DNA from: Chrysemys picta bellii
Lineage: Eukaryota > Chordata > Testudines > Emydidae
Assembly: GCF_011386835.1 (NCBI RefSeq)
Contig: NC_088795.1
Location: forward strand, 106,204,434 to 106,268,433
DNA: 64,000 nt
Direction of reading: 5' to 3'
Under the pieces are notes generated by a model that did not search any database, was not told the DNA's origin, and saw only the letters and a program-made list of their open reading frames with translations. The position numbers and the translations under genes are program-made. Every line of letters starts with the position of its first letter. The first letter of the stretch is position 1. Shown here piece after piece: positions 1 through 10,174 of this stretch.

Positions 1-1074
1 GAGTTTTGCCTGAGTAAGGACTGCAGAATCTCACCCATATTTGGGCTTACTGCAAAGGCCATTGAAACCAATGTGAGTTGTGGATTTTAGCTGACTTTGC
101 ACCAGGCTCATTATTAGCTGAGATTTTGGTCAGTGCTCACATTTGTACCAAAATTAGGGATCCCTTTAATCTCAGAAAACCAAATTCATCCCTACCACAA
201 ATATTATCCACAGTACTCTTAGGCTAGGCACAAAGAGTTGGTGGAGTATTTGTTATCTTCAGTCATAATTGGTCTCCTCTGCTTGAGATCCTGTAGATGC
301 CGTTGTTCATGAAGGGCCACTTAAGCTACTGCATTACCACTGTTTATTTTTCTCCTTTGTATTAATGGAAATGGGGAAAACATGTTTTTTATTTACCATC
401 TAAAAAGCAGCACGGGGGGAAAAATATAAGACTACAGTGTCATTATCTATACTGGCCCTGGTACATTAGATCTAATCCTAATACTAAACAAAAATTCAAA
501 ATAACATTTGCAAACTTCTGAATATAGTTTGCTTAGAAAAAAAGATTTAATTCTAATCTACCGATTAAAAATAAAAATGCAGAACTGAACCAAGCAAGTT
601 AAATGTCAGTTGTAAACAGGGTCAAATGAATGCTTCCCTGACAGCTAAATGGGAGGGGAAGAGACTATGGGGGTGTTTATGTCAATACAGGTTGCTCCTG
701 CTCTGTTTACATATTCATCATTTACAGCTGTGTCAAAGGATCAACTCTGGCTGGTGTTGGGTACAAATGACCTTAGTACTTGAATGCAGGGGTAGTGAAA
801 TATGGTTACCAATGTTGTAATTATTGTAGCAATACAGAAAAGCAGGACTGTCCCAAATGAGGTGGGGCACCCTCAGTTGAAAGAACATCATTAAGCAGGG
901 GCTCCAATGTCAGAGCCCTATGAAAGCAAGAGGGAATGGGGACAGAAATCCCAGTGTGCTTGTCAGGTGGTAGCACAATGCACCCCCCCCCCCCCCAGGG
1001 TCATCTCTATAACCTGTTCTTCCCAGTTGATTGAAGAATAGAGCTAAATAGGCTTTAGTAGGAGTCTCTTTTGT
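1..1074. other. No gene seen; anonymous AT-rich sequence
   Basis: No convincing coding frame or recognisable transposon is visible. The stretch contains a C homopolymer of about 16 bases near 980-996, which is a likely length-variable site. Open frames here are short and lack any family motif. Confidence 0.5.
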
Positions 1075-1084
1075 TGTTGTAATT

Positions 1085-1838
1085 GCTCAATCAGAGCTGA
1101 AACCAGTTGTGGTAGAACTGTTTCTGCCCTGCCTGCTAAGAGGTGAAATCACTTGAGATGGGGCAGTGTTTTTGGCCAACCTGCAAAAGAGCTGAAAATC
1201 ACTGAGAGCCTGATGTGCATAGGTCACAGCAGAGAGGCAGAAGGTGACTGAAAGCCAGCAAGGTGGTGGCAAAGAGGTGCAATGAGCGGCCAGCAGGGTG
1301 GCTGGTGGAGGGGTGTGGCGAGAGCAGTGAGCAGGTGGCTGGTGAGTGGCTAGCAGAGTGAGTAAGATGCCTGTTTACCCCCACCTAAGTTGGGAGGTGA
1401 ACTGTGCAGATGCACCTCTGAACTCTGGGTCTGAACTGACCAAAGACAGCAACTGTGAGTGGGGTGCAGAGAAGGGTCGGGCATGTGAAAGGGACTTTTG
1501 TGTTGCTGGAGTTAAGAACCTGAGGGGAAAAGGACACTGTCCAACCTACTTGGTGGTGGGTCTTTTACTCCTGGTTTATGTTTATGAACCCTGTTTGTGG
1601 TGTTTTCACAAATTAACTCAGTTACTTCCCTCCTTTTATTAAGTTTCTTTTCTACGCTCGGACTCTGTGCTTGCAAGTGGGGAAGTATTGCCTCTCAGAG
1701 GTGCCCAGGGTGGTATGTAATTTTCCCAGGTTACTGGGTGGGGGCTCAAGCTGGTTCTGTTTTGTACTGATGGAAAGAAACCCCTAGATATTGAACCAGG
1801 ACCTGATTGTTCTAGCTCCACCTGGCTGAAGGGTTACA
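1085..1838 (+). mobile_element. Probable solo LTR, edges approximate
   Basis: The layout resembles an LTR. A GC-rich, G-rich 5' part is followed by a T-rich segment around 1560-1660 with a possible polyadenylation region (ttttattaag), then a short 3' part ending in ...gggttaca, a plausible ...CA terminus. I recognise the overall sequence as a dispersed reptile-type LTR, but I cannot place the 5' edge or find a target duplication. The frames at 1087-1642 have no motif and are chance frames. It could belong to an endogenous retrovirus or to a Gypsy-type element. Confidence 0.45.
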
Positions 1839-2309
1839 CAATCCTGTTTCTACCTCACTTTTCAATACAACTTTGGCAGGAGTGATACTTGCATGTAACA
1901 CAGATCTTCATGCCATACATACTCATAAAGTAATAGCTCCAGTATTAACTTCTTTTATATAAAACAAAACAAAAACAGTGATGAAACTTCAACTAAGATC
2001 TAGTGTTTGTCATTCAGAGTTTCTCCCACAAAGAAGAGAGCTTGTTTGATACCTTTTTGTTTGTTTTTTAAACTTCACTATCTTGTATCTTCAGGGAAGT
2101 CTCAGATGTTAAGCTCAGTAGCAATACAGGTACTGCATGGACAGTAAGTTGTAAAGATGAAATTTAGAATCACTGGGAATGCACAATATTAATTATGGAC
2201 TACATAAAACATTAGTAAAATATACTGTAGAGACAGTCTTTTGTACTAGATGTGCTAATATATATTTCTGTCTCTAATTTCTATTACATGATCTTATTAG
2301 TAGTGTTGT

Positions 2310-2440
2310 TTAGTAGTACTGATTAATATTATGATAGCACCCAAAGACCCTTAGGAGAACCAGGGTTCCATTGTTCTGAACACTCTACAAATACATGTTA
2401 AGATAATAGACAGTCCTTGTCCTGCACCTTTGTTCTAGAA
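2310..2440 (+). repeat. Ancient interspersed repeat fragment (MIR-tail-like)
   Basis: The stretch running through gaacactctacaaatacatg and gacagtccttgtcctgcacc resembles the tail of a very old amniote dispersed repeat (ctgtacaaac...agtccctgcccc). It is strongly decayed. A related piece lies at about 40545-40620. Confidence 0.4.
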
Positions 2441-2515
2441 AGGCATTCTGTATATTTCCTGTGAATTAAACAAACAGAGGCGATCTGGCATCCCATCAGT
2501 AGTCCTGTAGCCACA

Positions 2516-3752
2516 CATTTTCCAGAGGACTGAAAAAAGGGCAAATATGGTACCTATCTATAAAAAGGGAAATAAAGACAACCCAGGGAATTATAGACCA
2601 GTCAGTTTAACTTTGGTACCCAGAAAGATAATAGCACAAATAAACAATTTGTAAGCACCTAGAACGTAATAAGGTGTCAAGTAATAATCAACATGGATTT
2701 GTCAAGAACAAATCATGTTAAACCAAACTAATATTCAGAGTAGTTCAATGGTTCACCTTCAAGCTGAAAGCTCATATGGAGTGGGTCCTGCAGAGATCTG
2801 TCCTGGGCCCAGTTCTATTCAATATCTTCATAAATGATTTGGATAATGGCACAGAGAATACACTTATAAAGTTTGTGGACAGTACCAAGTTTGGAGGGGT
2901 GGCAAGCACTTTGGAGGACAGGATTAGAATTCAAAATGATCTTGACAAATTGGAGAAATGGTCTGAAACAAGTAGGACAAAATTAAATAAGGACAAATGC
3001 AAAGTATTACACTTAGAAGGAATTATCAATCGCAAAATGAGAAATAGCTGCCTAGGAAGGAATACCGTAGAAAAGGATTTGGGGGTTATAGTGGGTCAAA
3101 CTAAATATGAGTCAACAATGTAATAAAGTTGCAAAAAAATCAAACATCATTCTGGGAGATATTTGCAGGATTGATGTAAGCAAGACATGAGAAATAATTC
3201 TTCCACATTGCTCAGCACCGATAAGGCCCTAACTGGAATACTGTGTCCAGTTCTGGACACCACACTTCAGGAAAGATGTAGATAAATTTGAGAAAGTCCA
3301 GAGGAGGGCAACACAAATGATTACAGGTCTAGAAATCATGACCTATGAGGAAAGCTTGAAAAGAAAGGGGTGGGAGGTTGTTTAGTGTGGAGAGAAGATT
3401 GAGCAAGGCCATGATAACAGTTTTTAACTACGTAAAAGTTATAAAATTATAAAGAGTGGGATAATAAATTGTTTTCCTTACTTCTTGTCCTGCCCTGACT
3501 GATTAATTGGCTTAAATTGCAGGAAGGGATACTTAGGTTAGACATTATGAAAAACTTCATAACTGTAAGGGTATTTAAGCTCTGGAACAAACTACATGGG
3601 GATGTTGTGGAATCTCCATCATTAGAAGTTTTTAAGAACAAGTTAGACAAGCACCTATCCTGGGTGATCTAGATAATACTTAGTGCTGCCTCAGTGCAGG
3701 GGACTGGACTAGATAACCTATTAAGGTCCCTTCCAGTGTGACAATTCTATGA
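2516..3752 (+). pseudogene. CR1 LINE, 5'-truncated, reverse transcriptase remnant
   Basis: This is the 3' part of a CR1-type non-LTR retrotransposon on the plus strand. Decayed reverse transcriptase sequence starts near 2526 (a PIYKKG..DNPGNYRPVSL-like reading). The clearest open piece is 2776-3123, with [18 protein letters not shown] followed by a KFVDSTKFGG remnant of the F/YADDTK active-site block, then LDKLEKWSE and KDKCKVLHL. The FADD core has become FVDS, so the catalytic aspartates are damaged. Sequence between about 2740 and 2775 suggests an internal deletion before the SVLGP block. Downstream, the C-terminal domain and 3' UTR continue (rlxtfkarldxxL-like reading near 3630) and the copy ends at ...attctatgatt, the octamer that typically closes CR1. 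It is dead from several frameshifts and stops. Confidence 0.85.
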
Positions 3753-3906
3753 TTGTTGGGATTTCCAAATTGTTCTGTGTAGAAATGAGCCAGAACCGTT
3801 TTAGTTTAGCAAAACCTCATCAATCATGTTCTGGTTTTGGATTTTTGGGCTAAGGAAATAAAAATAATATATCTGATGCGTTCAGTTTCCACTACTTCCT
3901 TGTTAC

Positions 3907-4350
3907 TTGTAGGATATTTCTACACTGCAGACCACTGGTAGCAGTGTGTAGGGTACATGTAGCTACATGCCACAGCGAAAAGCAGGCTGTGTCCACACAT
4001 GTCAGTGAAAGCCTTCTACAAGAGAGAGGCAACAGGAAAAGGCTTCAGCAGCAAGACGCTGCCAGAATCTTTTCCTGATGCCAAGTGTTTACCTATGGCA
4101 GGGAAAGGTTCCGCAGCTGGAAGGCAGTGGGACACTACACTGCTAAAAATAGCAGTGTAGACAGGGGAAGCACTGCTTGGGCATGTAGCGAGCCATGTAG
4201 GGTACATACCCACAGGGCTCACATGTGTCTTTACTCGCCTAAAGCAGTGCCTCACCATCTACATTGCTATGCATAGCTGTGGTGGGATGTGTGTAGTGCA
4301 CGTACTCTACACACCAGTGTGAGAAGTGTGTAGTGTAGATGTACTCTTAA
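3907..4350. mobile_element. Non-autonomous DNA transposon (MITE), superfamily unclear
   Basis: The two ends are imperfect inverted copies: the left end reads ...tttctacactgcagacc and the right end, reverse-complemented, reads ...acatctacactacacac. The interior holds further inverted pieces such as agcagtgtgtagggtacatg and tgtagggtacatacccac. There is no coding capacity. Elements with a ctacactgca-like terminus are common in reptile genomes. The target duplication is not clear, so I cannot choose between hAT-, Harbinger- and Tc/mariner-derived. Confidence 0.5.
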
Positions 4351-4919
4351 ACTGAAAAACATGGTAACACTCTCCTTGCATCTACTAGTAGAAGAGGAAT
4401 ACCATTTAAAATATGCAAACTTTTGTAGTATTTGGCAGGTGATCCTGCTACCAGTACCCCCATTCCACCATCTTGCAGTGGTGGCAGGATGTCCATCTTC
4501 CTTAGTCAGAATTTTTTGGGATGGTGATTACCAACTCTGCCAACTTCATTCTTCTGGGAGTAGGAGACCAACAGCATAAGTAGTGCCTTCTGCCTCCTTT
4601 CTAGAAAAGGTCTCTCCACCATCATGACATGGTAGAAATTCAAAATACATGGACAAGGATAGAATTTGGGTAATGCCAAACCAGGGCAAAGAAATGGTGG
4701 TTTTGGCTTGGAATGTAATGAAACTAATATAGGTGGTTCAGATCGATTCCCTTTAATTCACTCCCTTATTATATCAGAATTTTAGGAAAAGGAAAAGAGA
4801 TCTGTTTTTGACCCACCTCTATTTGGATTGAATGTGATGCACATGAAACGTACCAGACTGGGAATCCAGTAAAGTTCTTCCATTTCCAAGAATGTCAAGC
4901 ATATATAAATCTACAATAA
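4351..4919. other. No gene seen; anonymous sequence
   Basis: Nothing recognisable lies between the MITE and the old LINE remnant. The small frame at 4361-4579 has no family motif. Confidence 0.4.
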
Positions 4920-5945
4920 TGAAGAAAGAATACTTTGGTTAGAAAACCATCTTGATTAAGAAGGAAAATAGAGAGCAATAAAAAGTATGTGTAAAATGGG
5001 GGGGTAAAGTTGATAGCAATAACTATAAATTGGCAGTTATGAAATGCAGATAATTGATAATGAAGCCAAATGTATCAGTAAAAAAATCTATGACCAGTAG
5101 GGTTAAGGACAAACAGAAGAATGATTTAAAATATATCCAGGACAAAAAAAATTCCTAGGAATAAGTCTATTACTAGATAGAGATGCAAAATTATCAATAA
5201 TGATGCAGAAAATTCGAAAATGGTCAATAAATATTTCTATTCTCTTTTTGGAACTAAATTAGATGTTTTTATATTATAATGAAAATTTAATGCTTTCTAA
5301 TTCAACAACCAGTGTCCACAGAAGGTATTAAAATTAAAACATTTTAAGTTATCAGGATGAGATAACTTATACTTTTTAAAAGAATTAACCAAAGAGCTCA
5401 CTGAACCATTGTTGATTTTTTTTTTTAAGAATATTTTGGAACACTGTGGAAGTTTGAGAGGATAGCAGAAAAGCTAATGTTGTGTAAATATATACAATGG
5501 ATGAACAGGATGACCTAAACGATAGTCCAGTTAGCCTTACATCAATTCTGGGCAAAATTATGGAAATACTATGAGATGCAATCAGTGAAAAATTAATAGG
5601 TGGTAACATAATTAATGTTAATCAGCATAATTTTATGCAAAATACTCCCTGTCAAATAAACATATCATTTTTGTTGCGATTACAAAGTCTGTTGATAAAG
5701 TTAACAATGTTGACATATAATGGGCTTAATTCTACACTGTTGAAGCCAATACGAGTTTTGCCATTAATTTCTGTTGGAGGAGGATCAGAGCCAATGGAGC
5801 TGGATGTTTGTAAGGCATTTGACTTAGTACTACACAACATTCTGTTCACAAATTCTCTATACTAAATCAATGTAGTACATATTAAACAAATTAAAACTGG
5901 TTAAATGGTAGACATCTAAAATAAGTTTAAATGGAGAATCGTCCT
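4920..5945 (+). pseudogene. Old CR1/L2-type LINE remnant, endonuclease-RT linker and RT start
   Basis: A very decayed plus-strand non-LTR LINE. Around 5210-5260 a reading NSKMVNKYFYSLFG matches the N..VN.YF.S.F motif that precedes the reverse transcriptase in CR1/L2-type ORF2. At 5500-5620 the reading (DDLNDSPVSLTSILGKIM-like) matches the [13 protein letters not shown] block, and at 5795-5845 DVCKAFDLVLHNIL matches the D..KAFD.V.H block that carries the first catalytic aspartate. Many stops and frameshifts are present. It may be the same copy as the 3' segment at 6420-6905, separated by unrelated sequence. Confidence 0.6.
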
Positions 5946-6419
5946 GTATTTTTTCTATTTTTCTATAATTGAATGTATTATATGTACACTGTGATGTGTG
6001 GTTTATATGAACAAAAGCAAGACTGAAAAGGTGTGCCTAGGACTTACAGCAGAAGTTGGGGAGGTTTGTAACAGTTCTTAATTCCTCTGGGAGTTCAACT
6101 GCACCCTGGAAAGCAGCAGCTGTGAAAAACACATGGTCAATGTGATGTTTGATATACAAGTAATCTGCTAGTTTTACTAATAATTAATTGCTAGTAACTC
6201 AACAGTCTTTATAAGATACATAACATACATACAGAGCATCTTAAGTCAGATCCTTCCGTCAGTCTAACCTAAAACAACTGCACTGTCAGCTCTCATACCC
6301 TGGTGATTCTATTCATTCTCTTAAAGCCACAGTAACACCCCAGGACATAAAAAGCTAAACATGAGCTCCTAGTGTGATGCTGTGGCAAGGGTATTAAGGC
6401 AATTATTTGACATATTATA
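5946..6419. other. No gene seen; possible insertion inside the old LINE
   Basis: This sequence separates the RT part and the C-terminal part of an old LINE remnant and shows no match to either. It may be a later insertion or simply decayed LINE sequence. I see no terminal repeats. Confidence 0.35.
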
Positions 6420-6905
6420 TCTCCCTGTTTATAAAGGAGTAGGAAGGTGGTACTACCATTGTATAAGACACTGGTAAGACCATTACTGGAATAATGGAAG
6501 TCAACACTTCAAAAATATTATCAACATTTGGAAGGATGCAGAAAAGAGCCACAAGAATTTATGAGGTCTGGAAAACTTGCCTTACCGTAAGAAACAAAAG
6601 AAGCTCAATCTATGTTACTTATCATAGAGAAGGTTTAGGGATAACTTTGGTCATAGTGTATAAGAAACTACCTGGGTAGAACAGTTCGGATACTAGAGGG
6701 CTATTCAATCTAAGTAATGAAAATATAAAGAGCCAATGTCTGGAAGCTAAAGCTAGACAAATTCAGCCTGGAAAGTAGAGGCTGTTCTTCAACAGCGAGG
6801 GTAACTAACCATTTAAACAACCTTGATAAGGATGTGGTGGATTCTCCATCACTTGTAGCTTTTAAGTGAATGTTAGAGCACGTCTTTCAGAAAGATCTAA
6901 CTCAA
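6420..6905 (+). pseudogene. Old CR1/L2-type LINE remnant, C-terminal region
   Basis: The reading around 6450-6560 (LYKTLVRPLLE-like, then MQKRATRIYE) corresponds to the region after the RT palm in CR1/L2-type ORF2 (lv.p.leYc...w.P....i..le.vQrratk.i). At 6790-6870 VTNHLNNLDKDVVDSPSLVAFK matches the NLW..LP..VV.A.S...FK block near the ORF2 C-terminus. No stop-free frame of any length survives. Confidence 0.6.
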
Positions 6906-7470
6906 ACAAAATGTATGGCTTGATGCAGAAATTACTTGGTTAATTTTAGTGTCTGTTATGCAGGAAGTCAGTCTAAATATCTGTGGAAGTCCTTTTTTTT
7001 ATTCATAAAACAGGCACATTATAGGCAGTATACTGTTGAGTTTGATAGGTGTAAAACTCACATTTCAATTAACATAACTGTAAAATATAAGATCCAACTA
7101 AGGCAAAAGGTGTTTGTGAACCTGCCCAGGAACTTTTGGGCTGGGTATTGTTGTGGTTAGAACTGTGTGGAAGCATAAGAAAACTCACTGACATCACAGA
7201 CAAGGACAGAGAGAGGAAAAGGAAAAAGAGGCAAGAAAAAAACTTGGCTGGAGCCTGTAAACACAGTGTTACTCTGGGAAAAATAGAGATAGCTTTTGGG
7301 CTGTTAGCTAGAGAGGCTTGGGACTGTAAACTAAGAAACTGCACCTTTGTTCTTGGCTATATCTGCAGCCAGAGTCCCAGGACTGTGTATATTTCTTTTA
7401 AATACCAGGTTACCACAAAATTCTACTCCTGGAATTTTGACTAGCCATTTGGGTTAAAAAGGGACAACAA
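6906..7470. other. Anonymous sequence, possibly LTR-derived
   Basis: No gene is visible. An A/G-rich stretch (agagaggaaaaggaaaaag) near 7210-7240 generates chance open frames on both strands. The layout around 7130-7440 could be part of an old LTR, but I cannot support this with ends or a duplication. Confidence 0.3.
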
Positions 7471-7479
7471 TTTAGATAT

Positions 7480-9085
7480 ACTTATGTTTAGTGCTGGGGA
7501 GAGCCAGTGGTTGTGGAAAATGTAGGTACCAATGACAAAGGGAAGGAATAGGAGAGAGGTCCTGGAAGCCAAATTTACGGTACTAGGTAAGAGATTAAAG
7601 TCCCGGACCTCCATGGTAGTATTCTCTGAAATGCTTACAGTTCCACATGCAGGGTCAGTTAGACCAGCAGAACTGCAGGTTCTCAATGTTTGGATGACAC
7701 TATCGTGTAAGGAGGAAGACTTACTATTTATTAGGAACTTGGGAAACTTTTCAGAAAGGGGGAGCCTATACAGGAAGGATTGGCTCCACCTAAACCAAAA
7801 TGGGACCAGACTGCTGGCACTTAACATTAAAAAGGTTGTAGAGCAGTTTTTTAAACTAAGGGTTGGGGTAAAGCCGACAGGTATGGAGGAGCATGTGGTT
7901 CGGACAACGACATCCCTGAAAGGAAGATTTATTAATGGAGGTTCTCTACGTCCTAGTAAGAAGGAGAGGTTGGAAGATGATAAAATACAGGTAGGATCTG
8001 ATCAGAAACAGTCAAATGAAAAAAAAAGTCCCATTCAATTTCATCATGTAATGGCAGACAGGTAAAAAGTGACAAGTTTTTTAAGTGCTTATATACTGGT
8101 GCTAGAAGTCTAAATAATAAGATGGGTGAACTAGAGTGCCTCATTTTAAATGAGAACAGGAGTACTTGTGGCACCTTAGAGACTAACAAATTTATTAGTC
8201 TCTAAGGTGCCACAAGTACTCCTGTTCTTTTTGAGGATACAGACTAACACGGCTGCTACCCTGAAACCTAACATTTTAAATGAGGATATTGATATATTAG
8301 GCATCACACAAACTTGGTGTAATGAGGATAATCAATGGGACACAGTAATACCAGGGTACAAAATATATCGGAAGGACAGAACAGGTCGTGCTGGTGGTGG
8401 ACTGGAACTATATGTGAAACAAAGCGTAGAATCAAATGAAGTAGAAATCTTACATAAACCAATCTGTGCCATAGAATCTCTATGGATAGTAATTCCATGC
8501 TCTAATCCTAAGAATATAGCACTAGGGATATATTACTGACCACCTGCCTAGGTCGGTGATGGCAACAGTGAAATACTCTGAAGGAACTCAAATGTGAAAT
8601 TGTAGAACTACTAATTGTAGTCTGTAACCTATCATTTAAACCAGCTTCTTTATCAAATGACCGGAGGATAGCTAATGTGATGCCAATTTTTAAAAAGGGC
8701 TCCAGAGGTGATCCCAGCAATTACAGGACAGTAAGCCTGACTTCAGTAACAGGCAAACTGGTTGACACCATAGTGAAGAACAAAATTGTCAGACACATGG
8801 GTGAACATAATTTGTTGATTATTGATTTTTTTGTAAAGGGAAATCATGCCTCCCCAATCTACTAGAATTCTTTGGGGGGTCAACAAGCATGTGGACCAAG
8901 GGATACAGTGGATATTGTGTACTTAGATTTTCAGAAAGTCTTTGACAAGGTCCCTCACCAAAGGTTCTTACATAAAGTAAGCTGCCACGGGATAAGAGGA
9001 AAGTGCTCTCGTGGATTGGTAACTGTTTAAAAGATATGAAACAAAGGGTAGGTGTAAATGGTCATTTTTCACAATGGAGAGAGGT
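7480..9085 (+). pseudogene. CR1/L2-type LINE: ORF1 esterase, endonuclease and RT start
   Basis: A plus-strand LINE fragment that keeps three consecutive pieces. (1) 7520-8065, the C-terminal part of an ORF1 with an SGNH-hydrolase (esterase) domain: a VGTND block near 7525-7540, and DWLHLNQNGTRLLALNI, which matches the D.LHLN..G..VL block carrying the catalytic Asp/His of that family. (2) 8090-8540, the start of an APE-type endonuclease: a NARSL.NK..EL-like reading, DIDILGITQTW, GYKIYRKDRTGRAGGGLELYVK. (3) 8640-9085, the start of the reverse transcriptase: RRIANVMPIFKKGSRGDPSNYR and LDFQKVFDKVPHQR. Most of the endonuclease C-terminus and the linker are missing, so an internal deletion lies near 8600-8640. 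The copy is interrupted by a Penelope-type hairpin and stops where GC-rich DNA begins. Confidence 0.8.
8155..8271 (+). mobile_element. Penelope-type hairpin insertion, family A (117 bp)
   Basis: A short insertion into the LINE endonuclease region, flanked by the exact 13-bp duplication cattttaaatgag (8142-8154 and 8272-8284). It starts with a perfect palindrome: 30-bp arms at 8155-8184 and 8197-8226 around a 12-bp loop. A tail follows (gatacagactaacacggctg...ctgaaacc) that is found at the 3' end of the larger family A copies. Removing the insertion and one duplication rejoins the endonuclease frame (ECLILNE + DIDILGI). It is a minimal fold-back derivative of the element seen in coding form at 28595-30239. 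Confidence 0.85.
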
Positions 9086-9087
9086 AA

Positions 9088-9525
9088 ATAGTGGTGGGGG
9101 TGGGGCCGGGGAGCAGGGGAGGGGCTCAGGGCTGGGGCAGAGGGTGGGGGTGCATAGGGTGATGGCTCTGGCTGGAGTGTGGGCTCTGGGGTGGGACCAG
9201 GGATGAGGGGCTTGGGGTGCAGGAGGATGCTCTGGAGCTACAGCAAGGAGACAGGACTCCCTCCCCCCCCCCCCAGCTCACTTTCCATTGCAGCAGCAGC
9301 TGGGATGGGGGAGAGGTGTTTCTGCCTGCCGTGGCAGCTCCAGGGCTTTGGCTGCAGGGTAGGTGCCTCTTCCCAATCCACAGCAGGTCTGCGCCAGGGC
9401 TCGGTTGGAGCCAGGGGAGGGAGGGGTGCCCCAGCCATGGCAGGTCTGGGCCAGGGCTGGGTTTGGGCAGGAGGAGGGGTACTCTGGCCACAGCAGATGC
9501 AGGGCTGAGTTGCAATTCACAACCA
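9088..9525. repeat. GC-rich, G-rich low-complexity / minisatellite-like repeat
   Basis: Imperfect reiterations of G-rich phrases (gggctctggggtgggacc, gggatgaggggcttggggtgc, ggtctgggccagggctgg) make this block stand out from the AT-rich surroundings. Open frames on both strands (up to 184 codons) are a by-product of the low stop-codon content and show no domain. Similar GC-rich phrases are dispersed in reptile genomes. Confidence 0.6.
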
Positions 9526-9639
9526 CGTGGAAGATATGCAGAGAAACACCTATCTGGAGGGTCCCAATCTGGTGTGTGTGCTCAGAGTACATCTACAGGA
9601 ATAGATCCCATTCAGAATTGTGGTGGCACTGCCAACCTT

Positions 9640-10170
9640 GTAACTTTTAGCTCAGGGGTTAAAGCATTCACTTGTGATCAGTTACCCACTCTGCTTAGTG
9701 AAGAGAGAGGATTTGCACAGGGGTTTCCTCACCTCTTACATACATGTTCTAACCACTGGGACATAGGATAATCTGCTGTGGAACTACTTCAGTCTCTGCT
9801 GTTGAAGCTGTCCCACTGTGCATTAAATAATTAAAGAGTAATTTTGTTCAGAGACAGTAAGTGAGGGAGTGATTCCATAGCTTGGTGATTAAGGTACCCA
9901 TGTGGGGAGTAGGAAACCAGGGTGCAGTTTCCCTGCTCTGATGACTAGTTAATTACTTTTTAAAAGTAGAACAGCTTTAATAGAAGATATTAAACAAAAC
10001 ACATATCAGCATATCTCATGGGGCCAGTGGTTAGGCCACTTCCCTAAGAAGTGGAAGAGCCCTGTTCAAATCTTTCTTCCAATCAAGCAGAGAGGCAGAG
10101 TTGAACCTGGGTCTCCCACCTCTCAGGCGACCATGTGGGGCATGCTGAACTTCAAAGCAACACCCTGGAC
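9640..10170. repeat. tRNA-like / hairpin dispersed repeat pieces
   Basis: Several phrases resemble tRNA-derived repeat motifs in both orientations: tggttaggccacttcccta and agccctgttcaaatc (B-box-like) on the plus strand, then gttgaacctgggtctcccac (the complement of a B-box-like phrase). Equivalent phrases occur at 61160-61470. No full tRNA cloverleaf is present. This is probably a decayed SINE or hairpin repeat. Confidence 0.4.
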
Positions 10171-10174
10171 CCCT

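Noticed and set aside
9126..9771. Long overlapping open frames on both strands (up to 184 codons)
   Set aside because: They lie in GC-rich reiterated sequence with few stop codons, are rich in low-complexity residues, and show no domain or splice context.
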